Assembly: GCA_963978545.1 (NCBI GenBank)
Contig: OZ021729.1
Location: forward strand, 90,364,466-90,428,465
Length of the DNA: 64,000 nucleotides
DNA from: Linyphia triangularis
Taxonomy: Eukaryota; Arthropoda; Arachnida; Araneae; Linyphiidae
Direction of reading: 5' to 3'
Shown: piece after piece, positions 1-12,471 of the stretch
Position numbering within the stretch: position 1 is the first letter of the stretch
How the letters are laid out: each line of letters starts with the position of its first letter
Program-made: the position numbers and the translations under genes
Notes under the pieces: generated by a model
Told to the model about the DNA's origin: nothing
Database searches by the model: none
The model's input: the letters and a program-made list of their open reading frames with translations, nothing else

Positions 1-384
1 TGACATTTAAATTGCCAGTATATAGTATTTTAAGCTTTCTTTAAACCTCTACAGCATGAGCTTGATCAAAGTTCTTTCATATGTTTGGCATTTTGTTACG
101 GCATATCTTATGAAGAATTTTTCCTCGAATCCTCTTGAAAGACAACAGTTCCTTTTGAGGTTGTTAGAAAAGGTTACAGTAATTAATGTTAAACGTTGAA
201 ATTAACTTTTCTTTTGTTACTGCTTCTATCGTTTGAACGTTATCAGTTCTAAAGGAATTTGGTTATATATATTTTAATTACAATGAAGGTTATCACTCTA
301 CTTGTAGAATATTAAAATTCATTTCTGTTATCAGGAGTGGTTGTGAAAAGATACACGTGTCAGAATAAAATGTTAATTACTCAA
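1..384. other. AT-rich DNA, nothing recognised
   Basis: I see no convincing coding signal, splice pattern, TIR or repeat in this stretch. Short open frames are what chance gives at this base composition. Confidence 0.5.
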
Positions 385-426
385 CCCTTTCCACCTCAAT
401 GTTATCTACTATTGAGGTGGAAAGGG
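385..426. repeat. Perfect 16-bp stem hairpin
   Basis: CCCTTTCCACCTCAAT at 385-400 is followed by a 10-base loop and its exact reverse complement at 411-426. A perfect 16-bp stem with a short loop is not expected by chance in a sequence of this size. It could be a foldback element remnant, a small-RNA hairpin or a structured UTR. No flanking duplication was seen, so the origin is unknown. Confidence 0.85.
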
Positions 427-3393
427 AAAGCATATTTCAAAACTAGCCGTAATAATATTTAATTCAATAAAATCTTTTTCGCTAAACCATTCAGGGAAAC
501 TGTAGAGATGACCAAGATTCCGTTTTCTTTTTATGTGTGAGTCCTCTGGCTCTGCTTTCCTCTCTCTCTTTTTGGAAAGATCAGACACCCAGAATACTTT
601 TGGTATTCACTAATATCTTCACAATTTTCTTGCGTTCGTATCCAGAGTGTTATTTTTACTACTACGTATTAAAAAGGAAAGGACATCTCAATTACGTTGA
701 CTGGCGGATTTATTACTTATTATGTGTCGTTCCATGAATATACCGCTTCCAAAGTCCAGGAATATTTCGAAGGTTAAGACAGTGTTCTATAGAGGACATT
801 AATAACATTTCGGGAGATGAGGGGCATCTTCCATCCCTCCCCCCCTTTTGCCAACCTCGAAAATAGACCCAAGATATCTTTTCATGGCTCGCATATTATT
901 GCGCAGGGATGTCGCGCACGATCCTATTGCTTACCTATTGTTACTATTAATTCTGCGTTTTTAGCAGCTCCTAAATTTAATTTCTACCAAACTGCCCTAG
1001 GGTTGTTCCATTTTAAGAATACCTTTTTGAAATGTAACGAAATTGACGTGTGGAACTGAAGTTCAGTATTGTAAAATAGATGCGTATATTTCTTTAGCAT
1101 TTTTGACGTGCTATTTAATTAAAAAAAAATGGCTTTGTTAAACTGGTTTTCTTTTTTTTAATCGATAAGCATCTCTCACAGTGGAATATTTTGCTCCAAA
1201 AGTAGCTTAGCAGTTCTTGAATTTGAATATTCAATTGACTCTTAAACAAGCACTGCCCTAAATTCCGCCTCCTTGTCTGGACACTCTACAAATTATCATA
1301 CTGAGATCCACACTATAGTGCTTTTTATTTTTTAATAATGCCAAGTTAATTTACTTCATGTGTTCATTGACATAGAGTATTTTTGGAAATTGCTTTAATT
1401 GTTTATACTAAAACATAGCTTGTTTCCAGCAAATGTTGAAAAAGTTTTAAATCGCATTATCAGGTAGCTGGATGGAAATTCAAATCGCTTGTCAAACACG
1501 TTTTATCGCGTGCTGGAATAAATGCTCCAGAAAAAATATTTTGGATTATCTGCATTTTGCTTCTGTAAAAATCATTTCATGCTTTTTTGAAAAGAAAGAT
1601 GGTGGTGTTTATGCATCACAAATTCACTTTAAATGTTTAGTTTATTTTCAGTGTCGTTCGTTTTAGAACAATCTTGCACTCAAAATTACTCAAAAGCCAA
1701 GTTCTTAAGCTCCAGGATACTTCATTGATACCCACGAATATAAGAATACTGTAAAGGGCGACTTAGTCTGTGCATTGGTTGCATAGATATGGATTTATAT
1801 TTATAATCTGAGAAGTATTTTATTGTTTGATGGATGAGATTCTGAATGCAAAATGTGTTCTCTCGCAGATGCATTTCTTTTAACTATCAGCTCTCAGAAC
1901 AGATGTTGTCTTCTCCTGTGCGTCGTTATCCCTGAAAGAATTAAACAAAAATTATTCGACGTAATTTTTAATGTAATCTGGAAGTATCAGTATGTTTTGA
2001 CGCTATTGAAACTAATCCTAGCGTCAAAATTACTGTATTCCCCTTATGTCTCTTTCCTTACATCCGTCATACTTCCTACGCAAGTAGCACATGGAAGATG
2101 TTATCTCAAATAAATAATGTCTTCTCGATGAATTAGTTGAAATTATCGAAATTTAATCAAAACTTTGGTATGGGGATTTTAAGGGAACGATAAGTAAAAG
2201 ATATTGATAGAGTAAATTACAATTCTGATGGTATTCCATTATTTCTGAATTTATATACATATATATAAACACTCTTGGTGTTTTATACCTTCTTATTTCT
2301 GTGTTAAAAGATTTCAGCGCGTAATTTTTCTTCATTGAAACGATTAATTCGATTACAATTTTTAATTCGTAAGCTCCATCGTGGAATTTGGTTGAATGAG
2401 AACGCAAATTTCAAAGTAGTAAGATGTTCAAGAATTTATAATTGTTTGCTGTCACCATTCTATCTTTATATTTTTGGTATATTGTGGTCAACTTTTTACC
2501 TTCAGTTGAAGTATTTATATAAAAAATAAAAAAAGATTCACATGTAAAGTTTTTTAAAAAAGTTTTTTTAGGAATATTTCAATCCTAAAAAATACTTATA
2601 ATCTGAATTAAACTTCTGTCCAATTGATAGTCAATGCTTAGTGGCAAGAAATAATATGTCGACATTTCTAAGGTTATTAGTAATTCAAGGTTATAGTTCC
2701 GAAATCCCTAGTCATTTTAACAACTTCACTTACCTACTTTTACTGCTAAATTTTTTTCACAACTTACAAATAATTTATATTGACATACTATGTACTTCTT
2801 TTCCTACTAATTGCACTTTCAAAATTGATACAGTTTAATTGGTATTCTTTCTTCATCGTTTTGGCATTTCTTCTGGATTGAATTTTATCATTTAGTGTCT
2901 ATGTCATAAGAATACTGGTATACGAATACATAAATCGGACCTGTGGCCGCAACATTTTTTCAATCAAGCACCAAGTTTGCTCCCATGTTATTACTCGGCA
3001 TTAAAAATTCCATATGGGACAATATGTCGTCAATATTTTAGGTGATATAACAATAACTAACTTTTTTGATATCTCTCAAAAAAGGCTTCGATAATTAAAT
3101 CTGTCCAACCCTAATCGACGACCATTTTGGAATGGAAATATTTTAGAAGATCACCGTTTTCTGCGAAAGTAATTTGTGAAAATTGAGTGAAATTGTGTTC
3201 TTGGAATTTTTCTAACAAAATGTACATGGTTTGCATATTTTCTTAAGATTATATGCCTTATTTATACGCTTTTTCTAATCACTGTTTATTAAAAATTCCC
3301 ATTTGTTTTCGATCCGTATGTAAATTCGTATTTTATATCGATAACATGATACTGGTAAAAGGATTTCTAGTTAATATTAGGTATTCGAACCAG
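427..3393. other. AT-rich DNA, nothing recognised
   Basis: Only scattered open frames of 60-90 codons on both strands with low-complexity composition. I could match none to a protein family and see no TIR, LTR or SINE signature. It may be intronic or intergenic. Confidence 0.45.
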
Positions 3394-3524
3394 AAAGCTT
3401 GAGGAAAGTTGGCTGAAAACATTTTGAAAAGGTTACAATAACGTATCGGAAAAATGTATTTTATCGTAAATTTCTTTGATTATTTCTATCTTGTTGTTTT
3501 AAGATACGGGTGACTGGTAAGAGT
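3394..3524 (+). repeat. 131-bp direct repeat, copy 1
   Basis: This block recurs at 3902-4032 with a single mismatch (C at 3398, T at 3906). The two copies are in direct orientation, 508 bp apart. It does not begin TG or end CA, so it is not an ordinary LTR. A recent local duplication or a short terminal-repeat element are both possible. Confidence 0.9.
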
Positions 3525-3709
3525 GAATTTCTTCTATTGAAATAAATAGTTGGAAGAAGCAGTTTGAGAAGTTGTTTCTTGAGAATACTTTATACAAAAA
3601 TTTGTAAAAAGATAAAATAAATTTCAAACAGATAAGAAAATTTTCAAATGGGCCAGAAGTGATGACAGTAACTAAATTTATGTAATTATTTTTTCGAAAG
3701 AGTCGAAAG

Positions 3710-3740
<31 letters not shown>

Positions 3741-3901
3741 GAGAAGTTGTCAACTCGTTTGTTTGTTGATTCATTCCAAACAGCTAAACTAAAACATAGT
3801 GACAAGCTCAATGATAAGTTTTATGACACATTTGAAAACCAAATAAATATAGTTTCAGTGTTTTTTTGTTTTTTTTATGCCAATATTGATTTCACTTGAG
3901 T
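3525..3901. other. DNA between the 131-bp direct repeats, with a long T tract
   Basis: 377 bp between the two direct repeats. A T run of about 27 bases near 3713-3740 creates a poly-lysine open frame on the minus strand that I do not regard as a gene. Nothing else recognised. Confidence 0.6.
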
Positions 3902-4032
3902 AAAGTTTGAGGAAAGTTGGCTGAAAACATTTTGAAAAGGTTACAATAACGTATCGGAAAAATGTATTTTATCGTAAATTTCTTTGATTATTTCTATCTT
4001 GTTGTTTTAAGATACGGGTGACTGGTAAGAGT
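3902..4032 (+). repeat. 131-bp direct repeat, copy 2
   Basis: Second copy of the block at 3394-3524, one mismatch in 131 bases. Immediately after it the terminal motif ACGGGTGAC is repeated once more (4033-4041), a micro-duplication at the junction that suggests slippage or repair when the duplication formed. Confidence 0.9.
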
Positions 4033-5610
4033 ACGGGTGACTTTTGTTGATGCAGTCTGGAAAGCAATGAAGTCTTGAAAGTAATAGGTGCATTTTTTAG
4101 TGATTTTGAACGAAACAGGCCATTTTCTCACTTCTCTTAAGTCTTTAAGAATTAATTTATTAATAATTTGATTTATATATATGAATTTCCATCTGCAGTT
4201 CATTTGCAACGCTGCATGCAGTAATGGTGCATACTTATGTTATCAACCTTTCTTTCTTTTTAATTTAATGTATGTAGTGTTATGTTTCGGACCATAGCTC
4301 ACCCCATTTCATTTTGCAAATTCGCCGCTAGTAAAATTGTCTAATTAACTAATTCGAACGCATAAATACTTCATTGGAATTGGATAAATTATATAAAAGA
4401 TGTGCAATTTTATTATGATGTCATCTTAATAATTTTAGTCTGCCATTACCCATCGGCACTCTTTTTGTTAATGACTGTAATTTTGGTAATGTAGTGTTAA
4501 AAAAAAACGTAGCTTCTTATGTACGATTTCAATTTATGCCTATATTCGAATTCGGATCATCCAGTCCTTACTATAAAAGAAAAAAAAAAAAAAAAAAACG
4601 CGGGAGAGAGAATTCCACAACCAATAACGTTAAAATTTCAATTTGTTCCAAAAAACATAACTTTTCTATTCCTTCAAAAATTCAAATAAATGAAAAAATT
4701 AATTTTTTCCATTTGAGTGGGAATTTTTTTTTTCTGTTACGTTACTGTGTCGAAGTATTTCCTTTCTTGATTGTGTAGCACCAACACTTCAAATAATTTT
4801 CACTATTCGATATTTATTTCTATACTACAAATGCTACGAAAGTTTCAAATCAGAAACTTTTCTATATTGACGGTTACAATAGTCAAAACTGCTCAATCAA
4901 AGAAGCTACTTTCATTTTTTATTCTTAAAAAACGATTAAAGAAATTTCACATATCGAAAAAAAAAAATTTCGAAATTTCTTAAGGTATAACTAATATCTT
5001 AAGAAATATAAAAATAAATATTGCGCAATAAATCTTTTTAAATTTAATATTTTACACGTTTGTAGTTACAGGAAATTGTCATGAAAATTTGAGGTAAATT
5101 TAATTTCCCTTCTGTTCGTTCTGAACAAACATTTTCGATTTGAGCTAAAAAATATGCACTCTTTCTGCTGTTATAGGCCGCAATGTTGTTTAGACGTATT
5201 TTGTCCATCGTTGCGAACATTTATTTCAAATAACATCCACTATTAGAAAGTAATTTGTAATTTAAATAAATTCATGTAATTTTAATACAATTGTTACAAC
5301 AAGGAAGATTTTTTTTTTAATGTGCACAACTAGAGACGACTGATTTTACACTGCTCTTATCCCCAACTTGCTAATTTCCCTGAGAAACATGTTATGACAA
5401 TTTTTAAGACAAATTATGCAATTTGAATGCGATCATGTTCTCGAGAAATTTATTTTTAAATTAGTTTTTTACGTGAACAAAACGAGTAATTTTCGGTCAA
5501 GCAAACTTGACAGATGTCATTTTGTGGTATTTTGGTAAAATTGCTAGGCAGCCTTCTAAGCAAATTAATACATTTGTCGCGATTTAGACCTCACTTACAG
5601 ATATGACGAA
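4033..5610. other. AT-rich DNA, nothing recognised
   Basis: Contains an A tract near 4578-4597 and low-complexity open frames rich in Lys, Asn and Phe. No family match, TIR or splice-bounded exon was seen. Confidence 0.45.
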
Positions 5611-6105
5611 CAGGCGTTGCATTCGCCTTAAAATTCCTAAAATCGTACTTAAATTTTTCGCTAATTCCTATAAATAAAAAAAATATCCCGATTTTCCTCC
5701 AAAGCACGGGTATATTCCTCCAGACGAGAAAATCTTTTCTGAAATTTTTAGTTATAAAACTATAATTATTGACCAACTATTTTAAATTGAAGTTAAACTC
5801 AAGTTAGTTTATGTTTTAAAGTTGAAGGAATAATGTTGCTTAATTTGAAGATCAATTTTTTTTTTTTTTTTAATGTCAGTTTTTTTGCCGGTTTTGAAAG
5901 CTTTGAAAAGAATATGTTCGTGTTAGGGGCTTATGCCATGTTAAAAAGAAACATCCCTAAATATTTTGGAATCCTCCCTATTTTTTTTTAGGATTTTCCC
6001 TAATATTTCTTAGAATTATTCCTAGATTTTTTTTTAACTGTCAGTAAATTCTTCCTGAAATTCCTGCCGAATTTTTTTTAGAAAACTCACTGTTCTCCTT
6101 TTTTG
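5611..6105 (+). mobile_element. Non-autonomous DNA element, family R, copy 1
   Basis: Begins CAGGCGTTGCATTCGCC, a variant of the family head CAGGGGTCGCATTCGCCC, then repeated AAATTCCTAAA-type motifs. It ends near the family tail TTAGAAAACTCACTG. The middle shares the block GCTTTGAAAAGAATATG with the copies at 15553, 47456 and 50689. No transposase is encoded. The CAG start and CTG end suggest a hAT-type element, but no clean TSD is visible here. Ends are approximate. Confidence 0.65.
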
Positions 6106-6638
6106 AATCACCTTGAGACAAGTCAACAAAATTGGAAGTGCACAGAATTTACAACGCGTTGAGTGACCGATAAGTTTGGCGGAGCATCAGACATATAGTT
6201 ACTGTATTTGTATGTTACAGCGCGAGCTATGAGATTATACACTCCTGTTTTTATCAATAACTTGTGTATAAATATCATGTGTATTCTTGGATCTTGCAGA
6301 AAAAAAATGTCAAATCGATATGAAAGTGGTTCATTTATCTAAAAAAAGATTGCAAATATCTTTATTATTCCAGATATATTGAACAAATATTTTCCCCCTT
6401 TAAAAGTTTTTAGAACTACCGAAAAGTTAAAACAATAAAACGGAAACTACGTTATCAGAAACTTGAGTAGCGAACGGACTTCGTGTATGCTTCCAAAGTA
6501 ATTAGTTCGGGCGATTCTTTGTAAATATGCTGATGTTAGACAGATGATAGCCTTTTTTTATACGCAAAAATGTATTTTTTTTTACTATTGAATAATTTTT
6601 TCCGCATTCTTACCTCAATGACTCTTTATAAATTTCAG
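6106..6638. other. AT-rich DNA, nothing recognised
   Basis: No repeat or coding signal identified. It ends in a pyrimidine-rich stretch leading to an AG at 6638, discussed with the next entry. Confidence 0.4.
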
Positions 6639-6819
6639 CTCACACTGTAGCTACCGTGAATTGCCACCAGACACTGAGCAACAACCAAGAAGATACTTCT
6701 ATCCCTATCATCATCGTGTCTACTCATTTCTTAAAGTTTCTGCGACCAGCCAAAAGCACAACATTCAACGCAAATATATATATATTTTTTTTCATTTGAC
6801 TTCAAATATTACAAATTGA
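6639..6819 (+). other. Candidate exon (weak)
   Basis: A pyrimidine-rich tract ends in TTTCAG at 6638, a good 3' splice-site sequence. From 6640 one frame stays open for 59 codons to a TGA at 6817-6819, and the first ~35 codons have a non-AT-rich, protein-like composition (SYRELPPDTEQQPRRYFYPY). This could be a terminal coding exon of a host gene, but I recognise no domain and see no other exon or polyadenylation signal close by. Chance is a fair alternative. Confidence 0.2.
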
Positions 6820-7329
6820 GCTTATTTACTTGACATTTTTCCTTAATATTTTCGATTTAATTATTGTTTCAGGTTCCAAATATGTTAAATAAGTTTTCCT
6901 TAAGTTCTTAAGTGTAGCATACCTAGTTACCAAAAAATGTACAGTTAATATTCCGGTAGTTTTGTTTTCATTAAAAAATTTAACGTATTTTCTTTAATAT
7001 ATCTCCTAAATGGTAAAATATACAAGATCAAAGGTACAACGTGATTATTAATCAACCCTTTATTTTAAAAAAAAAAAAATTCTAAAAAGTGAAAATTGGC
7101 CAGAAGTACAATACATTCCTATACATTTAAAACATGACGCGATGAGTGATGATGCGGAGTGCCGTTACTTACTTTTCATTAATTTAGAAAACAAAAATAT
7201 AACGGTTATTTTTAAGAGTTTGAGGCCATTTTTCCGAAATTTTAAGACACAAAGAGAAAAAGGGATGTATACAATTACTTAAAATTGAGGTTTACATAAA
7301 TTTTATTGAACCGAAAAAGGGTGTTTTTT
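6820..7329. other. AT-rich DNA, nothing recognised
   Basis: No repeat ends, domain matches or splice pattern identified in this stretch. Confidence 0.4.
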
Positions 7330-7720
7330 GCCTCTGCAAGTTCATCGCAGGCTTATTTTTGGACCAAGTAGAGGACGAATCGGCCACTCACCTAGCTGAT
7401 AGACCAATGCATTTTTGTGATGCTCTAAACACCGTGGGAAGGTTTCATTATCAAAGTTTGTCAGGACTTATGGATTGACAGACAAGCCAACCATCTACGC
7501 TCTATTTATCCATCAGCAGTGGATTTTACAAAGGAAGCAGATAGTGTGAAGTTATTTTTACGAAACTGCGTGTAAGCCATTCAAGATTTACCCACAAACA
7601 TTTTATACTTGGCCTATCTACACCGTGTGCGCAACATTGAATGAAGTCTTCAAGTGTCAAACATATTTTAGTTGAATGCTCTCTTTCCAATGCCCACCCT
7701 CAACACCGTTTTGAAATAAT
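7330..7720 (+). pseudogene. LINE 3'-end fragment (RNase H / C-terminal region)
   Basis: Conceptual translation, with frameshifts and stops, gives pieces typical of the C-terminus of non-LTR retrotransposon polyproteins that carry an RNase H domain (I/Jockey-type). These are WIDRQANHLRSIYPS followed by HSRFTHKHFILG and the cysteine/histidine tail KHILVECS (family pattern: T-H, then C-x2-C, then KHIL-x-EC). The first cysteine pair is lost and a stop interrupts the frame, so it is dead. No endonuclease or reverse transcriptase part adjoins it, so this is a truncated remnant. The frame shifts between blocks, so limits are approximate. Confidence 0.6.
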
Positions 7721-9690
7721 AACTTTTAACCCTTGACGTCTTTTAACAATGCTCAAATGACCAATTCTTTCTCAAAGGTACAGGATTTTATAATTTAATT
7801 TAAAAATGAAATTTTAGTTTTAAAAAATCATTTAAACTTAGTTGTATTTTGAACGTTGGCCAAACTAAGCGACCAAATAGAGGGCTGATATTCGTCGATG
7901 CATTATTTTATTATTACTTAATTAAATACGAGTAAAGTGAACAATTTATCCCTAAATACTTAAAGTAGTTCACTAAAGAATTTCATACCCTGTATTTTTT
8001 GCCACTTTTTCTATTGAATGTTTTTATACGGTCAAGTCTTTTTTTAAAGGATTTCTATTTGTACTGTTAGCCATTGCAAATTACATTGTAGTTTGTACTG
8101 TTTTGCCACTTTCAACTGATTGTAGTTTGTACTGCTTGGTACTTCTCAGACTAAGTATTACAACCTTTTTTGGTTTTAATCAGTTCCTTGATATTCACAT
8201 AAAACATAAAGTTTGAATGGCTTAAACTGTAATCGTACAATACCGTAATAGTATGTTAAAACTTAATAAAAATTACAATTTAAAAAAAAAAAGCTGACTA
8301 ATATACTTTGTTTTTCTCACGTCCTTAAAACATATAGTTATAGTTTAAACGCAGAATCCAATGCCCCATTTGAATTTCGCTTTATCCCATCAGACATTAA
8401 AAAAAAATTGCTATTTCTGTTATTTGGTTATTCAATTTACTAAGTCTTCACACATTCAATAAATTCCACTACAGATATTTTTCAGCCCACATTTTAAAAC
8501 AAGCAATTGAGAAATTACTGGAAATGTCAGAAACGGCAAAAAATCTGGAAGTATTATTATTTTTTTAAATGCAGCAGTTAAACAATAATTTAATAATATC
8601 CTTATTCCAATCCAGACTATGTCCCTCCTTATTTTAAGGAAAATATTAACTTTATTTTAAAGATTTTTTTTGGTAGCAAACGATTTACAATCCCATTAAT
8701 TTCTTGACTGTGCGGTGGTTTATGTCATTAAATTTATTTACATTTGGTATTGAAGTTATGTACTTTTTCTATCAATGTGTGATTGTTAACATAGAGAATT
8801 TGTCGTATTTGAAAGTTGATCGCTGAATAGGATTGTCTACCATCAATATCCTTGTTGACCCAAAACATAACTAGCTTACGTTTCTAATTATATGCATTGC
8901 TTCAATTGAAAGAAATCCCTGCAGTCGGTCTGACAAAATCAAAAATCGCTTTGAACATCACATTGCAGAACCCACCCTTCTCCCCTTCCTGTTACTCCTT
9001 CTACAGAGTTTTTAGTATTTAAGGTTCAAATGGTTTCTCGAATACTCGGGTAATTTTATGCGTTATTGCTTTGACTAACTAATTGTTATGGGATAGATGT
9101 AGTGTGCCTTTTTCTAAAGGACTTGGCTCCAATTATAAAACAAATCTGGCACTTTTAGGATGACACCGTCTGTTGTTGATCAATTTAAGTCAGTGCGGCT
9201 GATTTTTTTTTTATTATTATTATCGCTCCTGTACTGATAGTTTTAAAATTAAACTGACCTATTTACGTCCTTTATCATTGTTCCTATCACGAGGAAGAAT
9301 GAAGTTTTCTAAAAATAAAGCAAAATTGAGCAAACATTTTATTTGAATTTGTACTTTCGCCAGTAGTTGATCAAACCAGTTTTTCCTTTTGCTATCACGA
9401 ACAATAAAAACACTGAAAATATTGCTTGTAAAGCGCAAAATGCAAGTGGATAATCTTCCCTTAAATAATTGCAACACTCCGAAGACACGAGTTCTAGGAT
9501 TGGCTTGTTCAGACAATCCAAATCTTCGTGAAAACAGTAGAGCCAACATTCAAAGAAACGTGTTACGTTTAATGCCACGTGTAAAACTCCATTCCGTATG
9601 CTTATGTTGCGTTTTTTCAAAAATTTGATCAACTACTGGAAGGGTATCAACCACTGGCCCTTCGTCCTTTGTTGTGTGTCAAAATCCTAG
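7721..9690. other. AT-rich DNA, nothing recognised
   Basis: Open frames on both strands at 9259-9632 overlap each other and match nothing I know. A short repeated phrase GTAGTTTGTACTG occurs around 8090-8132. No TIR or SINE structure found. Confidence 0.4.
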
Positions 9691-9701
9691 CTATGGCTGT
9701 A

Positions 9702-9942
9702 ACTTCAAGCCGGATTTACACGCTACCAGTCGAGGTTCCAGTTTAGATCACCAGCCAGTGACGTCATGTCACGTCACCAGGCTACTGGTTCCAGTAAACC
9801 AAACATTTTCTATTTACTGGCGCCGGCGACTCCAATCAACCAATCACGTGCTCTCTCTCATGATCACCGATAGACGGCGCAATGGTTGCTTAGCTGACGT
9901 AACAGAACTGGAGGCCCGACTGGTAGCTATCCGGCTTCAGTT
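9702..9942. mobile_element. Foldback/MITE-like element with ~40-bp imperfect inverted arms
   Basis: The left arm (AAGCCGGATTTACACGCTAC then CAGTCGAGGTTCCAGT) is the imperfect reverse complement of the right arm at about 9907-9942. The interior is unusually rich in TGACGTCA-like and CACGTG motifs for this AT-rich window. No open frame crosses it. The arms and 240-bp size fit a MITE, but the exact ends and TSD are unclear, so the superfamily is not assigned. Confidence 0.6.
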
Positions 9943-10689
9943 TGAATTGACAAAATAGAGTAAGCGGAAAGTGTGCAATCAAAATAAGACATGAGCTTCC
10001 ATTCAGATCGTTTAGCTCTAACTACTTGGCTCACAGAAGTGGAAAAATTAATATATAAAAATAAATAAAAACACCTCGCAACTGTATTGCTACGAAAATT
10101 TGGACCAGCTAGTGTAAAGTTACGCGTGGTGGTACATATACTGTCATTCAGGTGAATAATAGCACATCGATTTGGAATAGGGGATGTGCATGCAAATCGA
10201 CGTCTCAAAATAGTATCGCCAATGGAAAATGAAGCTAGTCGTTTTCACGGCAACGCTAGACAACCTCGGCGGGGGCTATTTCTTAGATAGACAGTATACA
10301 AGTGAGTTTGATGAATGGAGGTGAAGGGGGAGAATGCACTGAATACTTCAGAATATTTGTTAGGGGTAGGAATACTGTCACAAAACAAATAAGGTGACAA
10401 TTTATCCAACCCCAATCGAATCGATTGTTTACGGTGCGATCTCCCAAACTACAAAGATTCGCTGGTCTTTCCGATATGTGTATCGAAGAGCTGACTCCTA
10501 AACAAAGACATTCTAATTTTATTAAAGTATCCTATTTTACCCCGAACAACTTGCCATTGCTTTATCCCTCGCCAGTTCAAGAGGGTTCAACTAAACTAAT
10601 AAGAAAAAAAAAGGTATAAAAAGGAGTATCTTAAATGGAGCCAATTAGTTAGAGCCGGACGTAAGGTACACGGAACTCAGAAACTTTTC
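9943..10689. other. Mixed-composition DNA, nothing recognised
   Basis: Somewhat higher GC than the window average, but no recognisable protein domain, repeat end or RNA gene. Confidence 0.4.
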
Positions 10690-11110
10690 TCCTAACATTT
10701 CAGAAGCGGAAGATACTTCCTTCTGTGACATCGGAGAAAAGCATTCGAGAACTTCCGCTTGCCTTCGCTCTCTTCCGAATCCGCTCGATTCCCGAAACGC
10801 GCTTCGGAGTTTTTGTCCGGAAATCTCCCCGAAATGTTCTCCTCTCCTCTCTTTTTATTCTTCGAAATCAGCGCGCGGAGCATTTGGTTGCAGAGTTCCG
10901 CCCGTGTTGGCATCGGGATAAACGCTGCGTTGGAAGTGGGCGCATAATGCGATATTCGTGGAGTCGAGTTGGGGGATGCACGATGCACGGGATGGACTGA
11001 CATCAGTTCGACATGCGTTGCGTTTGCGTCGACCGGGGCGGTGCGAAAATACTCCAGACAGCTGTTGAATTTCCTATAATTCCAATGCAAGCCGGCAACA
11101 TCTTGTTGTC
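10690..11110. promoter_or_regulatory. CpG-rich patch, possible promoter or first exon
   Basis: This ~420-bp stretch is dense in CG dinucleotides (TTCCGAATCCGCTCGATTCC, CCCGAAACGCGCTTCGGAG, GCGCGCGGAG) and contrasts sharply with its AT-rich surroundings. Open frames exist on both strands (up to 148 codons on the minus strand, 10692-11138), as expected for GC-richer DNA; none matches a family I know. It is not part of any repeat recognised here. A host promoter or 5' exon is the most interesting reading. An old GC-rich transposon fragment is the main alternative. Confidence 0.3.
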
Positions 11111-12471
11111 TATGGACCAGCGACAATGACAAATACATTCATTTAATAGAAACATTTCCGTGTAAATTATACAGAATTGACATCGCTGACAATGGAATTG
11201 GAATGTCTACCGTGATTCTGGTGGTGGAGGATTCCAAAAAATTACAAACAACTCGACAAAACTTTAATGTCTAACCAAATAATGTGCGGGAGTTTTCTCC
11301 TTGGCAACTTTCGTTCATTCTTTTTCAACAAGAACTGGAATCTTTGGCATTTCTCCACTTGCAAACGTTCCCCTCCTTTGTAAAACAGTTTCCTACTTGG
11401 CTGGATTTATTACGTGTATTGAAGTGTAATGATGTGTCAAAAACAATTGGCAAAGGAAAGGATTGTTTAGAGTGGAAAAAGCTGTTTCAGTTCTCATTGA
11501 AAAATAATGTATTGAAGTTACCAGGGAAAAGAACTTCTGCACATTATTTGGCTAATAATTGAATAATTAAAGCTTTAGTTAAGACGTATAAATATATATT
11601 ATATCTCTATGTCCAGCAACAGAAGAAATCAAAGGGAATTTTTACTTTCAATATTTAAGATTCCATAGAATCATGAAATCATATTTTCTAAATTCTGTTA
11701 ACTAGCAGCTTATTATAGATTTTTGATATTTTTTTTACTAAAATTTTGAAAGTTTTTTTAGTTTTGAGATATTTTTTTTTTTCTTTTTTCCAATCAAAAT
11801 TCTTTTTTTGTTTGATAAATATATTCGAATTTTCTTTTGTGTATACCAGAAACATTTACGGCACGGCAGAAAAAATTTGGCCGCATTCCTTTTTTTTTTA
11901 TTCGGCTAAAGTTTTAATGAATCTTAGGAAAGGAAGAGAATGAAATGAAATCTTAAGAGAGAAGAATTTGTACGCGTTTTGAAAACGGTCACAATTAGTT
12001 AAGTTTATCTCCTCCACTAGAGTGATTCATTTATTCGAACTTTCGACTTTTTACCGGGGCACCCTCTCCAAAGTTTCTATGTAATAAATATAATGCCATG
12101 CAAAATTTTATTAAAATTTATTAATATTTAGAGATGGCGCATAGCGGTCTAATATTGCAAGTATCTATACTAAAACGCTTACTACGTTATTAAACTATAA
12201 AAAAATAATAATGCCATAAAGCATTATTTTTACAAGTTACAAAGTCTTTTGCGTATTACTGCATAATATACACACAAAAATGTCGGTGTTTTGCTGTCGT
12301 AAAACGACACGGCGACGCCAGAGAGACAGTGATATGTGGTCGCTAGCGCACACGTATAGGAAGTGAATCTGCATTCGAAGTGTTGTACAGTAGTAGTCAG
12401 TTGCTTTGTGTCATTTTAAAGATCATATGTTTTTGATGTTTAACATACATTTGATCGGATTGTGAGAACAA
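11111..12471. other. AT-rich DNA, nothing recognised
   Basis: An open frame at 11284-11562 (92 codons) has a protein-like composition but matches nothing I recognise and has no splice or promoter support. The rest is AT-rich with T tracts. Confidence 0.4.

Noticed and set aside
3499..3774. 91-codon minus-strand frame with a poly-lysine stretch
   Set aside because: Created by a T homopolymer between two direct repeats; composition is not protein-like outside it.
10692..11138. 148-codon minus-strand frame in the CpG-rich patch
   Set aside because: GC-richer DNA gives long open frames on both strands by chance; overlapping frames on the other strand are just as open. Kept only as a regulatory or exon candidate.
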